Source: Prescottella sp. R16
GTDB taxonomy: Bacteria > Actinomycetota > Actinomycetes > Mycobacteriales > Mycobacteriaceae
Direction of reading: 5' to 3'
Length of the DNA stretch: 64,000 bases
Assembly: GCF_030656875.1 (NCBI RefSeq)
Contig: NZ_CP130943.1
Location: 2,356,001 to 2,420,000, forward strand
Position numbers and translations under genes: made by a program. Below the pieces are notes generated by a model. That model searched no databases and was not told the origin of the DNA. It was given only the letters and a program-made list of their open reading frames with translations. Shown in pieces: positions 53,960 to 64,000 of this stretch (positions are counted from its first letter, which is position 1; the number at the start of each line of letters is the position of its first letter).

Positions 53960-55414
53960 ATGACCACCTCTGCCAGCACCGAGACTGCCCGCGCCCAGAT
54001 CGGCGTCACCGGGCTCGCCGTCATGGGCTCGAACATCGCCCGCAACTTCGCCCGTCACGGGCACACCGTCGCGCTGCACAATCGCAGCATCGCGAAGACC
54101 GATGCGCTTCTGGCCGCGCACGGCGACGAGGGCGACTTCGTCCGCACCGAGACCATCGAAGAGTTCGTCGGCGCGCTGCAGAAGCCGCGACGCGTGCTGA
54201 TCATGGTCAAGGCCGGCGACGCGACCGACGCGGTCATCGAGGAGCTCGCCGACGCGATGGAGCCCGGCGACATCATCATCGACGGCGGCAACGCCCTGTA
54301 CACGGACACCATCCGCCGGGAGGCGGCGCTGCGCGAGCGCGGCCTGCACTTCGTCGGCGCCGGCATCTCCGGCGGCGAGGAGGGCGCCCTCAACGGGCCG
54401 TCGATCATGCCGGGTGGCCCGAAGGAGTCGTACGAGGCGCTCGGCCCGCTGCTGGAGTCGATCTCGGCGCACGTCGACGGCACCCCGTGCTGCACGCACA
54501 TCGGCCCGGACGGCTCCGGTCACTTCGTGAAGATGGTGCACAACGGCATCGAGTACGCCGACATGCAGCTCATCGGCGAGGCGTACAACCTGTTCCGCGA
54601 CGCGCTGGGCTTCGACGCCGAGCAGGTCGCCGACGTGTTCACCGAGTGGAACGCCGGCGACCTCGAGTCCTACCTGGTGGAGATCACCGCCGAGGTGCTG
54701 CGCCAGAAGGACGCCAAGACCGGCAAGGCGCTGGTCGACGTCATCGTCGACGCCGCCGAGCAGAAGGGCACCGGCCGCTGGACCGTCAAGTCCGCGCTCG
54801 ATCTGGGTGTGCCGGTCACCGGTATCGCCGAGGCCGTGTTCGCCCGCGCCCTGTCCGGGTCGCGCGCGCAGCGCAAGGCCGCGCAGGGACTCGCGTCCGG
54901 TGTGCTGGGTACCAAGCCGACCGACGTCGCGCAGTTCACCGAGGACATCCGCCGGGCGCTGTACGCGTCGAAGATCGTCGCGTACGCGCAGGGCTTCGAC
55001 CAGATCCGTGCCGGCAGCGACGAGTACGGCTGGGATCTCACGCCCGGCGACATGGCCACGATCTGGCGCGGCGGCTGCATCATCCGCGCCCGCTTCCTCA
55101 ACCGGATCAAGGAGGCCTACGACACCAACCCGGATCTGACGTCGCTGATCGTCGAGCCGTACTTCCGGGAGGCCATCGAGAACGCGATCGACAGCTGGCG
55201 TCGGGTCGTCGTCACCGCCACCACCCTGGGCATCCCGGTGCCGGCGTTCGCGTCGTCGCTGTCGTACTACGACGGTCTGCGCGCCGAGCGGCTGCCGGCC
55301 GCGCTGACCCAGGGCCAGCGCGACTTCTTCGGCGCCCACACCTACGAGCGCATCGACCTGCCCGGCAAGTTCCACACCCTGTGGAGCGGGGACCGGTCCG
55401 AGGTCGAGGCCTGA
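53960..55414 (+). CDS. gnd: 6-phosphogluconate dehydrogenase, decarboxylating
   Basis: 484 residues from ATG 53960, the normal length for the long NADP-type enzyme. Features: GVTGLAVMGSNIARNFARHG (Rossmann, 15-34), IIIDGGNALYTDT, GAGISGGEEGALNGPSIMPG substrate signature, catalytic Lys in GHFVKMVHNGIEY (about 195), and the C-terminal helical domain ending HTYERIDLPGKFHTLW. It oxidises 6-phosphogluconate to ribulose 5-phosphate in the pentose phosphate pathway. In M. tuberculosis gnd1 (Rv1844c) lies beside Rv1845c and guaB1; here a helicase gene intervenes. Confidence 0.97.
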   Translation: MTTSASTETARAQIGVTGLAVMGSNIARNFARHGHTVALHNRSIAKTDALLAAHGDEGDFVRTETIEEFVGALQKPRRVLIMVKAGDATDAVIEELADAMEPGDIIIDGGNALYTDTIRREAALRERGLHFVGAGISGGEEGALNGPSIMPGGPKESYEALGPLLESISAHVDGTPCCTHIGPDGSGHFVKMVHNGIEYADMQLIGEAYNLFRDALGFDAEQVADVFTEWNAGDLESYLVEITAEVLRQKDAKTGKALVDVIVDAAEQKGTGRWTVKSALDLGVPVTGIAEAVFARALSGSRAQRKAAQGLASGVLGTKPTDVAQFTEDIRRALYASKIVAYAQGFDQIRAGSDEYGWDLTPGDMATIWRGGCIIRARFLNRIKEAYDTNPDLTSLIVEPYFREAIENAIDSWRRVVVTATTLGIPVPAFASSLSYYDGLRAERLPAALTQGQRDFFGAHTYERIDLPGKFHTLWSGDRSEVEA

Positions 55415-55428
55415 CCGACACGGTCGTG

Positions 55429-55468
55429 CCGAACGGGGCGGGTGCAGCGATGCACCCGCCCCGTTCGG
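55429..55468. terminator. Bidirectional terminator between gnd and PfpI-like gene
   Basis: A perfect 18-bp stem, CCGAACGGGGCGGGTGCA / TGCACCCGCCCCGTTCGG, loop GCGA. It lies between two convergent genes and directly abuts the stop of the left-going one. Confidence 0.8.
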
Positions 55469-56089
55469 CTATCCGGCCGGGGTGTGTGCCGCGAGCGTGG
55501 CGTAGGCGGCCGGGTCGGCCCGGCAGAACACACCCTCGTATGCGTCGAGCACCTCCTGTGGGACGAGTCCGAGCCGGGACAGGACGGCGGTCGCGAACTG
55601 CACCGGTGACTGCGGTCCCGCGGTGATCAGATCCCGGTCGACGACGGCGCGGGCGTCGACGTAGTGTCCGCTGCCCGCATACCGGGTGGCGGTGAGGTAT
55701 CCGGCGTCGGCACTGGTGTGCCGGCGGTCGTCGAGTAGACCGGCGCGGGCGAGGCCGGCGGTGGCGCCGCAGATCGCCGCGACCGGAACCCCGGCGTCGA
55801 GGAATCGGGCTGCGGCGGATACGAAGTCGTGTCCGCCGCCGTCGTCCCACAGCGCCGCGCCCGGCAGGATCAGCAGGTTGCTGTCGGCAGGATCGAGGTC
55901 GGCGAGCAGCATGTCCGGCAGGATCCGCACCCCGCCCATCGTGGTGACCGGCGCGGCGGTCGCGGCGACGGTGCGGATCGTGAACGGCACCCCGGTCAAT
56001 CGTCCGGTGCGCAACTCGGCCAGCAGATACCCGGGCTCCCAGTCGGCGAGCGAGTCGTACACGGCGAGATGTGCAATGCGATCGGTCAT
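55469..56089 (-). CDS. DJ-1/PfpI-family protein
   Basis: 206 residues. The family nucleophile Cys is in PVAAICGATAGLARAG (about 105), with an upstream acidic residue in LAELRTGRL (Glu about 25) as in DJ-1 proteins. LLILPGAALWDDGGG and DRDLITAGPQSPVQFA complete the class I amidotransferase-like fold. Members act as glyoxalases, deglycases, isonitrile hydratases or redox-stress proteins; the reaction here is unknown. Confidence 0.88.
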   Translation of the reverse strand: MTDRIAHLAVYDSLADWEPGYLLAELRTGRLTGVPFTIRTVAATAAPVTTMGGVRILPDMLLADLDPADSNLLILPGAALWDDGGGHDFVSAAARFLDAGVPVAAICGATAGLARAGLLDDRRHTSADAGYLTATRYAGSGHYVDARAVVDRDLITAGPQSPVQFATAVLSRLGLVPQEVLDAYEGVFCRADPAAYATLAAHTPAG

Positions 56090-56145
56090 GACGACATCGT
56101 GTCAGTGGGGTCCGACATCGGCGGGTCAGTCGGTGTTCCGCAGGA

Positions 56146-56634
56146 TCAGCGGCGGGCGTGCAGCCGCCGGTGCAGGTCGTGGACCTGGTCGACGAGTTCC
56201 GGGACCGGGCCGGCGACGTCGATGCCGGGGGCGACGTCCCGGATCGGCAGGGGCCGCACCGGCGCCGGGGGCACCTGCAGTTCGGCGAGCCAGGTGACGA
56301 GCTGTTCGGTGGACGTCACGTAGACGATGCGGCCGAGCCCCACCCAGGCGTGGGCGGCCGCGCACATCGGGCAGTGTTCCCCCGACGTGTAGACGGTGGC
56401 GGTGGCGCGCTGTTCGGGGGTGAGATGCTCGGCCGCCCAACGGGCCAGTTCGAACTCGGGATGCCGGGTGTGGTCGCCGCCGGCGACCCGGTTGCGGTCC
56501 TCGGCGACCGCGGTGCCGTCGGCGAGGGCGAGGACGCAGCCGAACGGCTCGTCCCCGGCGTCGAGGGCCTCGGTCGCGAGGACGACACAGCGCCGCAGAT
56601 GGTGCAGGTCGGTGTCGGTCAGGTGGGGTTCCAT
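56146..56634 (-). CDS. Nucleoside/guanine deaminase-like protein
   Basis: 162 residues from the ATG ending at 56634 (MEPHLTDTDLHHL). The zinc site of the cytidine deaminase superfamily is present: HPEFELARWA (H-x-E) and TSGEHCPMCAAAHAW (CPMC). It most resembles guanine deaminase/tRNA-adenosine deaminase-like proteins that deaminate free bases or nucleosides. A longer frame to 56745 lacks family support. Confidence 0.88.
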   Translation of the reverse strand: MEPHLTDTDLHHLRRCVVLATEALDAGDEPFGCVLALADGTAVAEDRNRVAGGDHTRHPEFELARWAAEHLTPEQRATATVYTSGEHCPMCAAAHAWVGLGRIVYVTSTEQLVTWLAELQVPPAPVRPLPIRDVAPGIDVAGPVPELVDQVHDLHRRLHARR

Positions 56635-56668
56635 GACCCCAGTATCGGCCACCGTGTCGCTCCCCGGA

Positions 56669-58057
56669 TCAGCGCCGGGCGCGTCCGGCACCGGCTGTCG
56701 GACGCTGTCGCTCCTGCCGGGGGCGATCGGCGCGCTGCCGGACATCGGCGCGCGCGGCCCGTGCGGCCGGGGCGGGTCGGCGGGGCGTGCCCGTCCCGGG
56801 GCGGGGGCGTCGGGGGGCGACGGATGCCGCGGTCGGTCGCCCGAACACCGTGCGCATCCATCGGCCGCCGCCGCCCTGGAGGGATACCAGGGCTTCCGGT
56901 TCCCGCAGCGCCGCGTGCGCGATGAACCCGAACATCATCATCGTGGTCACCATCGACGTGCCGCCGGCGGAGATCAACGGCAGCTGCAGGCCCGTCACCG
57001 GTACCAGGCCGACGACGTAGGCGACGTTGATGAACGCCTGCAACACGATCCAGGTGGTCGCGGCGGCGGTGAGGATCCGCAGGAACGGGTCGGTGGACCG
57101 CTGGGAGATCCGCATCCCGACCAGCAGCACGATCGCGAACAGGGCGATCAGCAGCAGCGCACCGACGAATCCGAGCTCCTCCCCGACCACGGCGAAGATG
57201 AAGTCGTTGTGCGACTGCGGCAGATAACTCCACTTGGCGTCGGACTGTCCGAGGCCGGTGCCGAACACGCCGCCGTTCGCGAGCGCATACTTCGCCTGGA
57301 TCGTCTGATAGTTCAGGCCCTGCGGATCCAGGTCCGGGTTCATGAACGCCTTGATCCGGTCCGACCGGTAGCCGGCCGTGAGGCCGAGGATCACCGACGC
57401 CACGACACCGGTGACGGTGATCGCCGTGACGTAGCGGGCCCGGAACCCGCCGAACCACAGCACCGACATCACGATGATGCCGATCGTGATCATCGTGCCC
57501 AGGTCCCGCTGCAGCACCACCAGCGCCATCACGAGTGTGCTCACCAACGCCAACGGTTTGAGCGCGGTGTTCACGTCGGCGCCGGCCGACAGGTACGTCG
57601 CGATCAGGTGCGCACACCAGATCACCAACGCGACCTTCGCGAACTCCGACGGCTGGAACGACACCCCGGCGACGACGAACCAGCTGCGGGCACCCATCTG
57701 TTCCACACCGATCCCCGGGATGAGCACGAGTACCAGCAGCACCCCGGCGATCCCGAGGAGCCACGGCGCCCACCGGCGGATCGTCCGGGTGCTCACCCGC
57801 ACGATCGCCACGAACGCGACGACACCGATCGCCGCGTACATCGCCTGCGGCAGGAACCGCGCATACGGGGATCCCGACGTCACGAACGACTCGACACTCG
57901 ACGACGACAGCACCATCGTCAGCCCGAACGCCACCAGCAGTGCGGTCACGGCGAGGATCACGTGGAAATCGAACAGTGGTCGCCCCGCCCACACCCCGAA
58001 CCTGCCCCGCGACGACGCCGTCCCCCGTGGCCCACCCATCCCAGACCGATCCTTCAT
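56669..58057 (-). CDS. SEDS-family peptidoglycan glycosyltransferase (FtsW/RodA-like)
   Basis: 462 residues with about ten transmembrane helices. SEDS landmarks: GARSWFVVAGVSFQPSEFAK (catalytic-region signature), LQRDLGTMI, NYQTIQAKYALANGGVFGTGLG, LPQSHNDFIFAVVGEELGF and LPLISAGGTSMVTTM. The C-terminal 75 residues are a basic Pro/Arg-rich tail. The PQSHNDFIFAVVGEE form is FtsW-like. No division genes are adjacent, so this may be an extra copy outside the dcw cluster. Confidence 0.92.
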   Translation of the reverse strand: MKDRSGMGGPRGTASSRGRFGVWAGRPLFDFHVILAVTALLVAFGLTMVLSSSSVESFVTSGSPYARFLPQAMYAAIGVVAFVAIVRVSTRTIRRWAPWLLGIAGVLLVLVLIPGIGVEQMGARSWFVVAGVSFQPSEFAKVALVIWCAHLIATYLSAGADVNTALKPLALVSTLVMALVVLQRDLGTMITIGIIVMSVLWFGGFRARYVTAITVTGVVASVILGLTAGYRSDRIKAFMNPDLDPQGLNYQTIQAKYALANGGVFGTGLGQSDAKWSYLPQSHNDFIFAVVGEELGFVGALLLIALFAIVLLVGMRISQRSTDPFLRILTAAATTWIVLQAFINVAYVVGLVPVTGLQLPLISAGGTSMVTTMMMFGFIAHAALREPEALVSLQGGGGRWMRTVFGRPTAASVAPRRPRPGTGTPRRPAPAARAARADVRQRADRPRQERQRPTAGAGRARR

Positions 58058-58209
58058 GCGGTCATGCTCCCATGCCGCCGCGGGACCGGCAGCGGGGCGA
58101 ATCGTTCCCGGCCGGTGCCCGGCGCAGCGGCGCCTTCCTCGTCGACGACGGGTATCGCCGGGTGGCGCGGTAACCTGGCTTTTTCCCTACGGAAGGCCCG
58201 CACCCTCTC

Positions 58210-59532
58210 ATGCCCGACAGTTCCGTTCCCTCGTTCGCGCAGCTCGGGCTGCCGGTGCCGCTGGTCCACGCCCTGGGCCGGGGCAAGATCACGACGCCGT
58301 TCCCGATCCAGGTGGCCACGATCCCGGACATCCTGGCGGGGCGGGACGTGCTGGGCCGGGGCCCGACGGGGTCGGGGAAGACGCTGGCGTTCGGGTTGCC
58401 GATGCTGGTGCGGTTGACCGGTGGGGCGTCCCGGCCGGGGCGGCCGCGGGCGGTGGTGCTGGTACCGACGCGGGAGCTGGCGCAGCAGATCGAGTCGGCG
58501 CTCGACGAGCCGGCGCTGGCGCTGGGGTTGCGGATGGTGTCCCTGGTCGGCGGAATGCCACTCAAGGCGCAGGCGTTCCGGCTCGCCCGGGGGGTGGACG
58601 TGGTGATCGCGACCCCGGGCCGGCTGGTGGACCATCTCGGCAAGGGCACCGTCACCCTCGACGACGTGCGGATCACCGCGGTCGACGAGGCCGATCACAT
58701 GGCGGAGCTGGGGTTCCTGCCGCAGGTCACCCAGGTCCTCGACCGCACTCCGGTGGCGGCGCAGCGGCTGTTGTTCTCGGCGACCCTCGACGGGGAGGTC
58801 GACACCCTCGTCGCGACCTATCTGCACGACCCGGTCACCCATGCCACCGCCGAGGCCGTCGCCGCCGTCGACACCATGACCCATCACGTGCTGCAGGTGC
58901 CGCGGCACATCAAGTGGGACATCGTCGCCCGCATCGCCGCCCGCAAGGGCCGGACACTGTTGTTCGTGCGCACCAAGGCCGGGGTGGACCGGCTCACCGA
59001 CGAGTTGCGGGCGGTCGGGGTGTGTGCCCGCGGCCTGCACGGCGACAAGCCGCAGGCCCAGCGCACCCGGATCCTCGCCGAGTTCACCGGCGGCACGATC
59101 CCCGTCCTGGTCGCCACCGATGTGGCGGCCCGCGGCATCCACGTCGACGACGTGTCCCTCGTGGTGCACGTCGATCCGCCGACCGAACCGAAGGCGTACC
59201 TGCACCGGGCGGGCCGCACCGCCCGCGCCGGGGACAGCGGCACCGTCGTCACGATCGTCACCGAGGACGAGCGCGGTCCGGCCGCGAAGGTGATGCGGGC
59301 CGCGGGCGTCGACGCCGCGGTCCTGCCGGTCGGCGGTGGGGACCGGCGGTGGGAGTCGGTGACCGGGGCGCGGCAGCCGTCCGGCACCCCCGTCGCCGAA
59401 CCGACTCCCCCGAAGCCGGTCGAGGCGCCGGAGTCGGGCCGCCGGTTCCGGGGCCGCGGCGAACCGCAGCAGCGGCAGCATCGCCGGCCCACCGGTTCCG
59501 GTCGCGGACGCCGCCGCGGCGGAGCACACTGA
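58210..59532 (+). CDS. DEAD-box RNA helicase (second)
   Basis: 440 residues from ATG 58210. Motifs: [71 protein letters not shown]. It has a short basic Gly/Arg tail (RRFRGRGEPQQRQHRR). Compared with the helicase at 51.5 kb it lacks the long repeat tail. Likely role is RNA remodelling in ribosome assembly or decay. Confidence 0.95.
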   Translation: MPDSSVPSFAQLGLPVPLVHALGRGKITTPFPIQVATIPDILAGRDVLGRGPTGSGKTLAFGLPMLVRLTGGASRPGRPRAVVLVPTRELAQQIESALDEPALALGLRMVSLVGGMPLKAQAFRLARGVDVVIATPGRLVDHLGKGTVTLDDVRITAVDEADHMAELGFLPQVTQVLDRTPVAAQRLLFSATLDGEVDTLVATYLHDPVTHATAEAVAAVDTMTHHVLQVPRHIKWDIVARIAARKGRTLLFVRTKAGVDRLTDELRAVGVCARGLHGDKPQAQRTRILAEFTGGTIPVLVATDVAARGIHVDDVSLVVHVDPPTEPKAYLHRAGRTARAGDSGTVVTIVTEDERGPAAKVMRAAGVDAAVLPVGGGDRRWESVTGARQPSGTPVAEPTPPKPVEAPESGRRFRGRGEPQQRQHRRPTGSGRGRRRGGAH

Positions 59533-59536
59533 CCGG

Positions 59537-60436
59537 ATGTCGGGTCCGCCGGTCGCCGCGATCGGGTGCGCGCTGGCCGCTGCCCTGTTGTTCGCGTGTG
59601 CGTCGGTGGCGCAGCAGAGTGCGGCGGCCACGGTCCCGCACGGCCGGTCGCTGATCGGGTCCCTGGTCCGCAGCCCCCGCTGGTGGGCGGGGGTGGCCGG
59701 GGACGGCGGCGGCTATCTGCTGCAGGTCGTCGCCCTCGCCCTCGGGTCGGTGCTGGTGGTGCAGCCGCTGCTGGTGTCGATGCTGCTGTTCGCGTTGCCG
59801 TTGTCGGCCCGGTTCTCCGGCCACCGGACGACGCGGCGGGCGTGGCTGTCGGCGGGCGCGTTGACCGTGTCGCTGACGGTGTTCCTGATCGTCGGCGACC
59901 CCACCGAGGGTGCGGTGGACGCCCCGTGGGCGCAGTGGGCGCTGCCGCTGACTGTCGTCGTGGTGGTGCTCGCCGCCGTCACCGTCGCCGGTCTGTCGCC
60001 GCGGCTGGACGCCGGTGGCCGGGCGCTGCTGCTCGGGGCCGCGGCCGGTGGCCTGTACGGGGTGGCGGTGGCGTTCACCAAGTACGTGACCGGTCTCGTC
60101 GAGCACGGGGTCGGCGCGGTCGCCGGGGCGTGGCAGACGTACGCGCTGCTCGCGGCCGGGGCGGCCGGGGTGTATCTGCAGCAGCGGGCGTTCCAGGTGG
60201 GGCCGCTGCCGGCGTCGCTGCCGGCGATCACGATCGCCGAACCCGTCGTCGCGATCGTGCTGGGCACGACGGTCCTGGGGGAACGCCTGCGGACGTCCGG
60301 CGGCGGGGTCGTGGTGGTGGCTGCGGCGGGGGTGGTGATGGTGGCGGCGACGATCGCGCTGTCCCGGGAGCAGGCGCCCCGACGGGACGGTGCCGGGAAT
60401 GCCGGGACCGTCTCCCCCGTTACCCGGAACACATAG
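59537..60436 (+). CDS. DMT-superfamily transporter (EamA/magnesium-transporter NIPA-like)
   Basis: 299 residues with nine or ten hydrophobic helices in the two-repeat DMT layout: AAIGCALAAALLFACASVAQQSAA at the start, SVLVVQPLLVSMLLFALPL and, in the second half, PLPASLPAITIAEPVVAIVLGTTVLGERL. The pattern matches the DMT-family proteins of unknown substrate common in actinobacteria. It starts 4 bp after the helicase gene and is probably co-transcribed. Confidence 0.87.
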   Translation: MSGPPVAAIGCALAAALLFACASVAQQSAAATVPHGRSLIGSLVRSPRWWAGVAGDGGGYLLQVVALALGSVLVVQPLLVSMLLFALPLSARFSGHRTTRRAWLSAGALTVSLTVFLIVGDPTEGAVDAPWAQWALPLTVVVVVLAAVTVAGLSPRLDAGGRALLLGAAAGGLYGVAVAFTKYVTGLVEHGVGAVAGAWQTYALLAAGAAGVYLQQRAFQVGPLPASLPAITIAEPVVAIVLGTTVLGERLRTSGGGVVVVAAAGVVMVAATIALSREQAPRRDGAGNAGTVSPVTRNT

Positions 60437-60462
60437 AAATTTCAACCATTCTGGGAGGCATC

Positions 60463-61488
60463 GTGAGTGCATCGCCCCGCACCGGTCAGCTGTTCCGGCT
60501 CGGCACCCCGTGGCCGGGACTCGACCCGTTCCTGTTCGCCGTCCACCACGTCGACCACTATCCCGCCGGACGCGACGACCTGACCCCGGCCGTCGACGTC
60601 TCCGATCGGCCGCTGGGCCGCGACTTCGGGCATCCGTCGGGCTGGAACATGTACCACGGCACCACCGTTCCCGGGTTCCCCGCACACCCGCACCGCGGTT
60701 TCGAGACCGTCACGGTGCTGCGCCGCGGCATCGTCGACCACGCCGACTCCACCGGGGCGTCCGCCCGCTACGGCGCCGGGGACGTGCAGTGGGTGACCGC
60801 GGGCGGCGGCGTCAGCCATTCGGAGATGTTCCCGATGCTGCACACCGACCGCGACAACGACTTCGAGCTCTACCAGATCTGGCTGAACCTGCCCGCCCGC
60901 AGCAAGTCCGCGGCCGCCGAGTTCACGATGCTCTGGAGCGAGGACATTCCCGAGGTGGTCACCGACGGCGCCCGGGTGCGGGTGATCGCCGGCCGGTTCG
61001 GCGACGCCGCCGCCCCTGCACCGCCGACGAACTCGTGGGCGTCCGAACCCGACACCGACGTCGCGATCTGGCTGATCGACCTCGACGCCGACACGACCCT
61101 CGACCTGCCGGCCGCCGGGAACGCCCACCGGGTGCTCTACGTGCACGGCGACGACGCACACGTCACGGTCGACGGAACCGCGGTACCGGCCGGGTACGGC
61201 TGGGCCCCCGGGGACGCCGGCCCGTCGACGCTGCACGCGGACCGTCCGTCGACGGTCCTGGTGCTGCAGGGCGCCCCGATCGGCGAGCCGGTGGCCGCGC
61301 AGGGCCCGTTCGTGATGAACACCGACACCGAGATCGCGGCCGCGTACGACGACTACCGGCGCACCGGGTTCGGCGGCTGGCCGTGGCCGACGCAGGACCC
61401 GGTGCATCCCCGCGACGCCGGACGGTTCGCCCGCCACGGCGACGGCCGGATCGAGCGTCCCGGCCGGGACGGGGACACGCGCGGCTGA
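60463..61488 (+). CDS. Pirin-family protein
   Basis: 341 residues from GTG 60463 (GGGAGG upstream). The N-terminal cupin carries the pirin iron ligands: FPAHPHRGFETVTVL (two His) and WVTAGGGVSHSEMF (His, Glu). The C-terminal cupin is degenerate. Pirins act as quercetinase-like dioxygenases or redox-sensing regulators. The substrate is unknown. Confidence 0.93.
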   Translation: MSASPRTGQLFRLGTPWPGLDPFLFAVHHVDHYPAGRDDLTPAVDVSDRPLGRDFGHPSGWNMYHGTTVPGFPAHPHRGFETVTVLRRGIVDHADSTGASARYGAGDVQWVTAGGGVSHSEMFPMLHTDRDNDFELYQIWLNLPARSKSAAAEFTMLWSEDIPEVVTDGARVRVIAGRFGDAAAPAPPTNSWASEPDTDVAIWLIDLDADTTLDLPAAGNAHRVLYVHGDDAHVTVDGTAVPAGYGWAPGDAGPSTLHADRPSTVLVLQGAPIGEPVAAQGPFVMNTDTEIAAAYDDYRRTGFGGWPWPTQDPVHPRDAGRFARHGDGRIERPGRDGDTRG

Positions 61489-62967
<1,479 letters not shown>

Positions 62968-63091
62968 GGAATGTCCGTTTCATCTGTTTCCTGGGCTGCT
63001 CCGGTACAGTGAAGGCTCGTTTTCGGAAACAAACGCGGCACCGGACACGTTGAACTGTCACGACCTGCGCCGCCCGACAGAGAGGACCGAG

Positions 63092-63235
63092 GTGCCCGAG
63101 GCACCCATATCCACACCCCCCGACGCACCCCCAGCGGGCACCTCCCCCGGATCGGATTCCGACACCGCGGAGGGCTCCTCTACCGAGCCGGGCGACAAAC
63201 CCGGCGCGCCCCACACGTCGAGCGGGTGGTGCTGA
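63092..63235 (+). CDS. Possible short leader ORF before the CNNM gene
   Basis: 47 codons from GTG 63092, after GAGAGGACC, ending one base before the ATG of the membrane protein. The product is Pro/Ser/Thr/Gly-rich ([20 protein letters not shown] and on) with no fold. It may be a translated leader coupling translation to the next gene, or an untranslated coincidence. A TACAGT -10-like element is at 63004-63009. Confidence 0.35.
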   Translation: MPEAPISTPPDAPPAGTSPGSDSDTAEGSSTEPGDKPGAPHTSSGWC

Positions 63236-63236
63236 C

Positions 63237-64000
63237 ATGGACATCGCCTCCATCGCACTCACCACGCTCAGCCTGGTCGGCTTCCTCGCCCTGACCGCCG
63301 GCACCGCCCTCTTCGTGGCGGCCGAATTCTCCCTGACCGCGCTCGAGCGCAGCACCGTCGACGCCCACGCACGCGGCGGTGACCGCCGCTCCCGGCAGGT
63401 CCAGCACGCCCACCGCACCCTGTCGTTCCAGTTGTCCGGCGCCCAGCTGGGTATCACGATCACCACACTGATCACCGGTTACCTGGCCGAGCCGGTCCTG
63501 GCCCGGTTCATCACCCCGCTCCTGACCGCGGTCGGCCTGCCGTCCGGTGCCGCGAGCGGCGTCTCGCTGGCACTGGCACTGATCATCGCGACCTCGTTCT
63601 CGATGATCTTCGGTGAACTGGTGCCGAAGAACCTGGCAATCTCGCGGCCGCTGCCGACCGCCCGCGCCACCGCCGGCCTACAGGCCGGCTTCTCCCTGAT
63701 CTTCAAGTGGGCCATCAACGGTCTCAACGGCACCGCGAACTGGATCGTGCGCCGACTCGGCATCGAGCCCGCCGAGGAACTGCGCTCGGCCCGCTCCCCA
63801 CAGGAACTCGGGTCGCTGGTCCGCACGTCCGCCGAACGCGGCTCCCTCGACGCGGGCACCGCGCTACTGGTCAACCGGTCGCTGCGGTTCGGTGAGCTCA
63901 GCGCCGAGGAACTGATGACCCCGCGGGTGAAGATCGAATCCCTCGACACCGACGCCACCGTCACCGACCTGATCGCGGCAGCGTCCCGCACCGGGTTCTC
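63237..64000 (+). CDS. CNNM/HlyC-CorC-type CBS membrane protein, 5' part
   Basis: The frame from ATG 63237 stays open to the window edge; 254 codons are seen. The N-terminus has the CNNM transmembrane domain: [27 protein letters not shown] (the conserved AAEFS), [16 protein letters not shown], and [14 protein letters not shown] (the GEL-PK motif). The start of the first CBS domain appears at [18 protein letters not shown]. Family members are implicated in magnesium or other cation efflux. It matches Rv1842c in context. Confidence 0.95.
   Translation, partial: MDIASIALTTLSLVGFLALTAGTALFVAAEFSLTALERSTVDAHARGGDRRSRQVQHAHRTLSFQLSGAQLGITITTLITGYLAEPVLARFITPLLTAVGLPSGAASGVSLALALIIATSFSMIFGELVPKNLAISRPLPTARATAGLQAGFSLIFKWAINGLNGTANWIVRRLGIEPAEELRSARSPQELGSLVRTSAERGSLDAGTALLVNRSLRFGELSAEELMTPRVKIESLDTDATVTDLIAAASRTGF

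Overview
The window is high-GC actinobacterial chromosome. The mixture of RbpA, mycothiol-type DinB/TIGR03086 protein, GuaB1, NDH-2, FecCD-type iron uptake behind IdeR-like boxes and an MprF-like protein points to Corynebacteriales, most likely Rhodococcus (genus is an inference). Gene order in the right half (NDH-2, hotdog thioesterase, BlaI/M56, gnd, guaB1, CNNM protein) recalls the Rv1841c-Rv1854c neighbourhood of Mycobacterium tuberculosis, with insertions. No rRNA, tRNA, CRISPR array or intact insertion sequence was recognised.

Layout. 1-8.4 kb: 3' end of a large NRPS gene (E-C-A-T-C-A-T-TE) and a small exported protein. 8.4-9.7 kb: RES-type toxin with its antitoxin. 9.9-11.1 kb: two metabolic enzymes. 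11.6-18.5 kb: a defence island of less biased codon use, carrying a three-gene ABC-3C (nuclease/middle component/SMC-like ATPase) operon, an unknown island gene and a wrecked type I restriction hsdR. 18.7-23.5 kb: small proteins, a ParD-like/zeta-type kinase toxin pair with a perfect palindromic operator, a GNAT enzyme and a tandem MerR regulator. 23.6-29.7 kb: an erythromycin-esterase homologue, then a translationally coupled operon for 4-amino-4-deoxychorismate-derived aromatics (papB-papA-papC) ending in an AurF-like diiron N-oxygenase. Just downstream are three tiny peptide genes in tandem and a fourth, related one on the opposite strand. 30-33 kb: rbpA, a zinc-finger protein and a kinase/universal-stress pair. 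33.3-34.7 kb: gene-poor DNA with palindromes and a small Cys-rich protein. 34.7-39.4 kb: tyrosine recombinase, MFS pump, NDH-2, thioesterase. 39.7-44 kb: iron-siderophore import under two IdeR-like boxes. 44-49.8 kb: alkyl sulfatase, MprF-like membrane synthetase and esterase. 49.9-64 kb: BlaI/M56 pair, DEAD-box helicase with an arginine/glycine/aspartate-rich repeat tail, gnd, PfpI-like protein, deaminase, SEDS protein, second DEAD-box helicase, transporter, pirin, guaB1 and the start of a CNNM/CBS membrane protein.

The most novel-looking item is the micro-peptide gene set at 24.8-25.3 kb: four ORFs of 26-36 codons, each with its own Shine-Dalgarno sequence, three of them sharing a Gly-Pro-x-Gly...aromatic-Trp pattern, placed directly behind the pap-aurF operon. 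The ABC-3C operon, the decayed hsdR, two toxin-antitoxin operons with palindromic promoters, an apparent ACG start and an RDD-FecCD fusion are further items.
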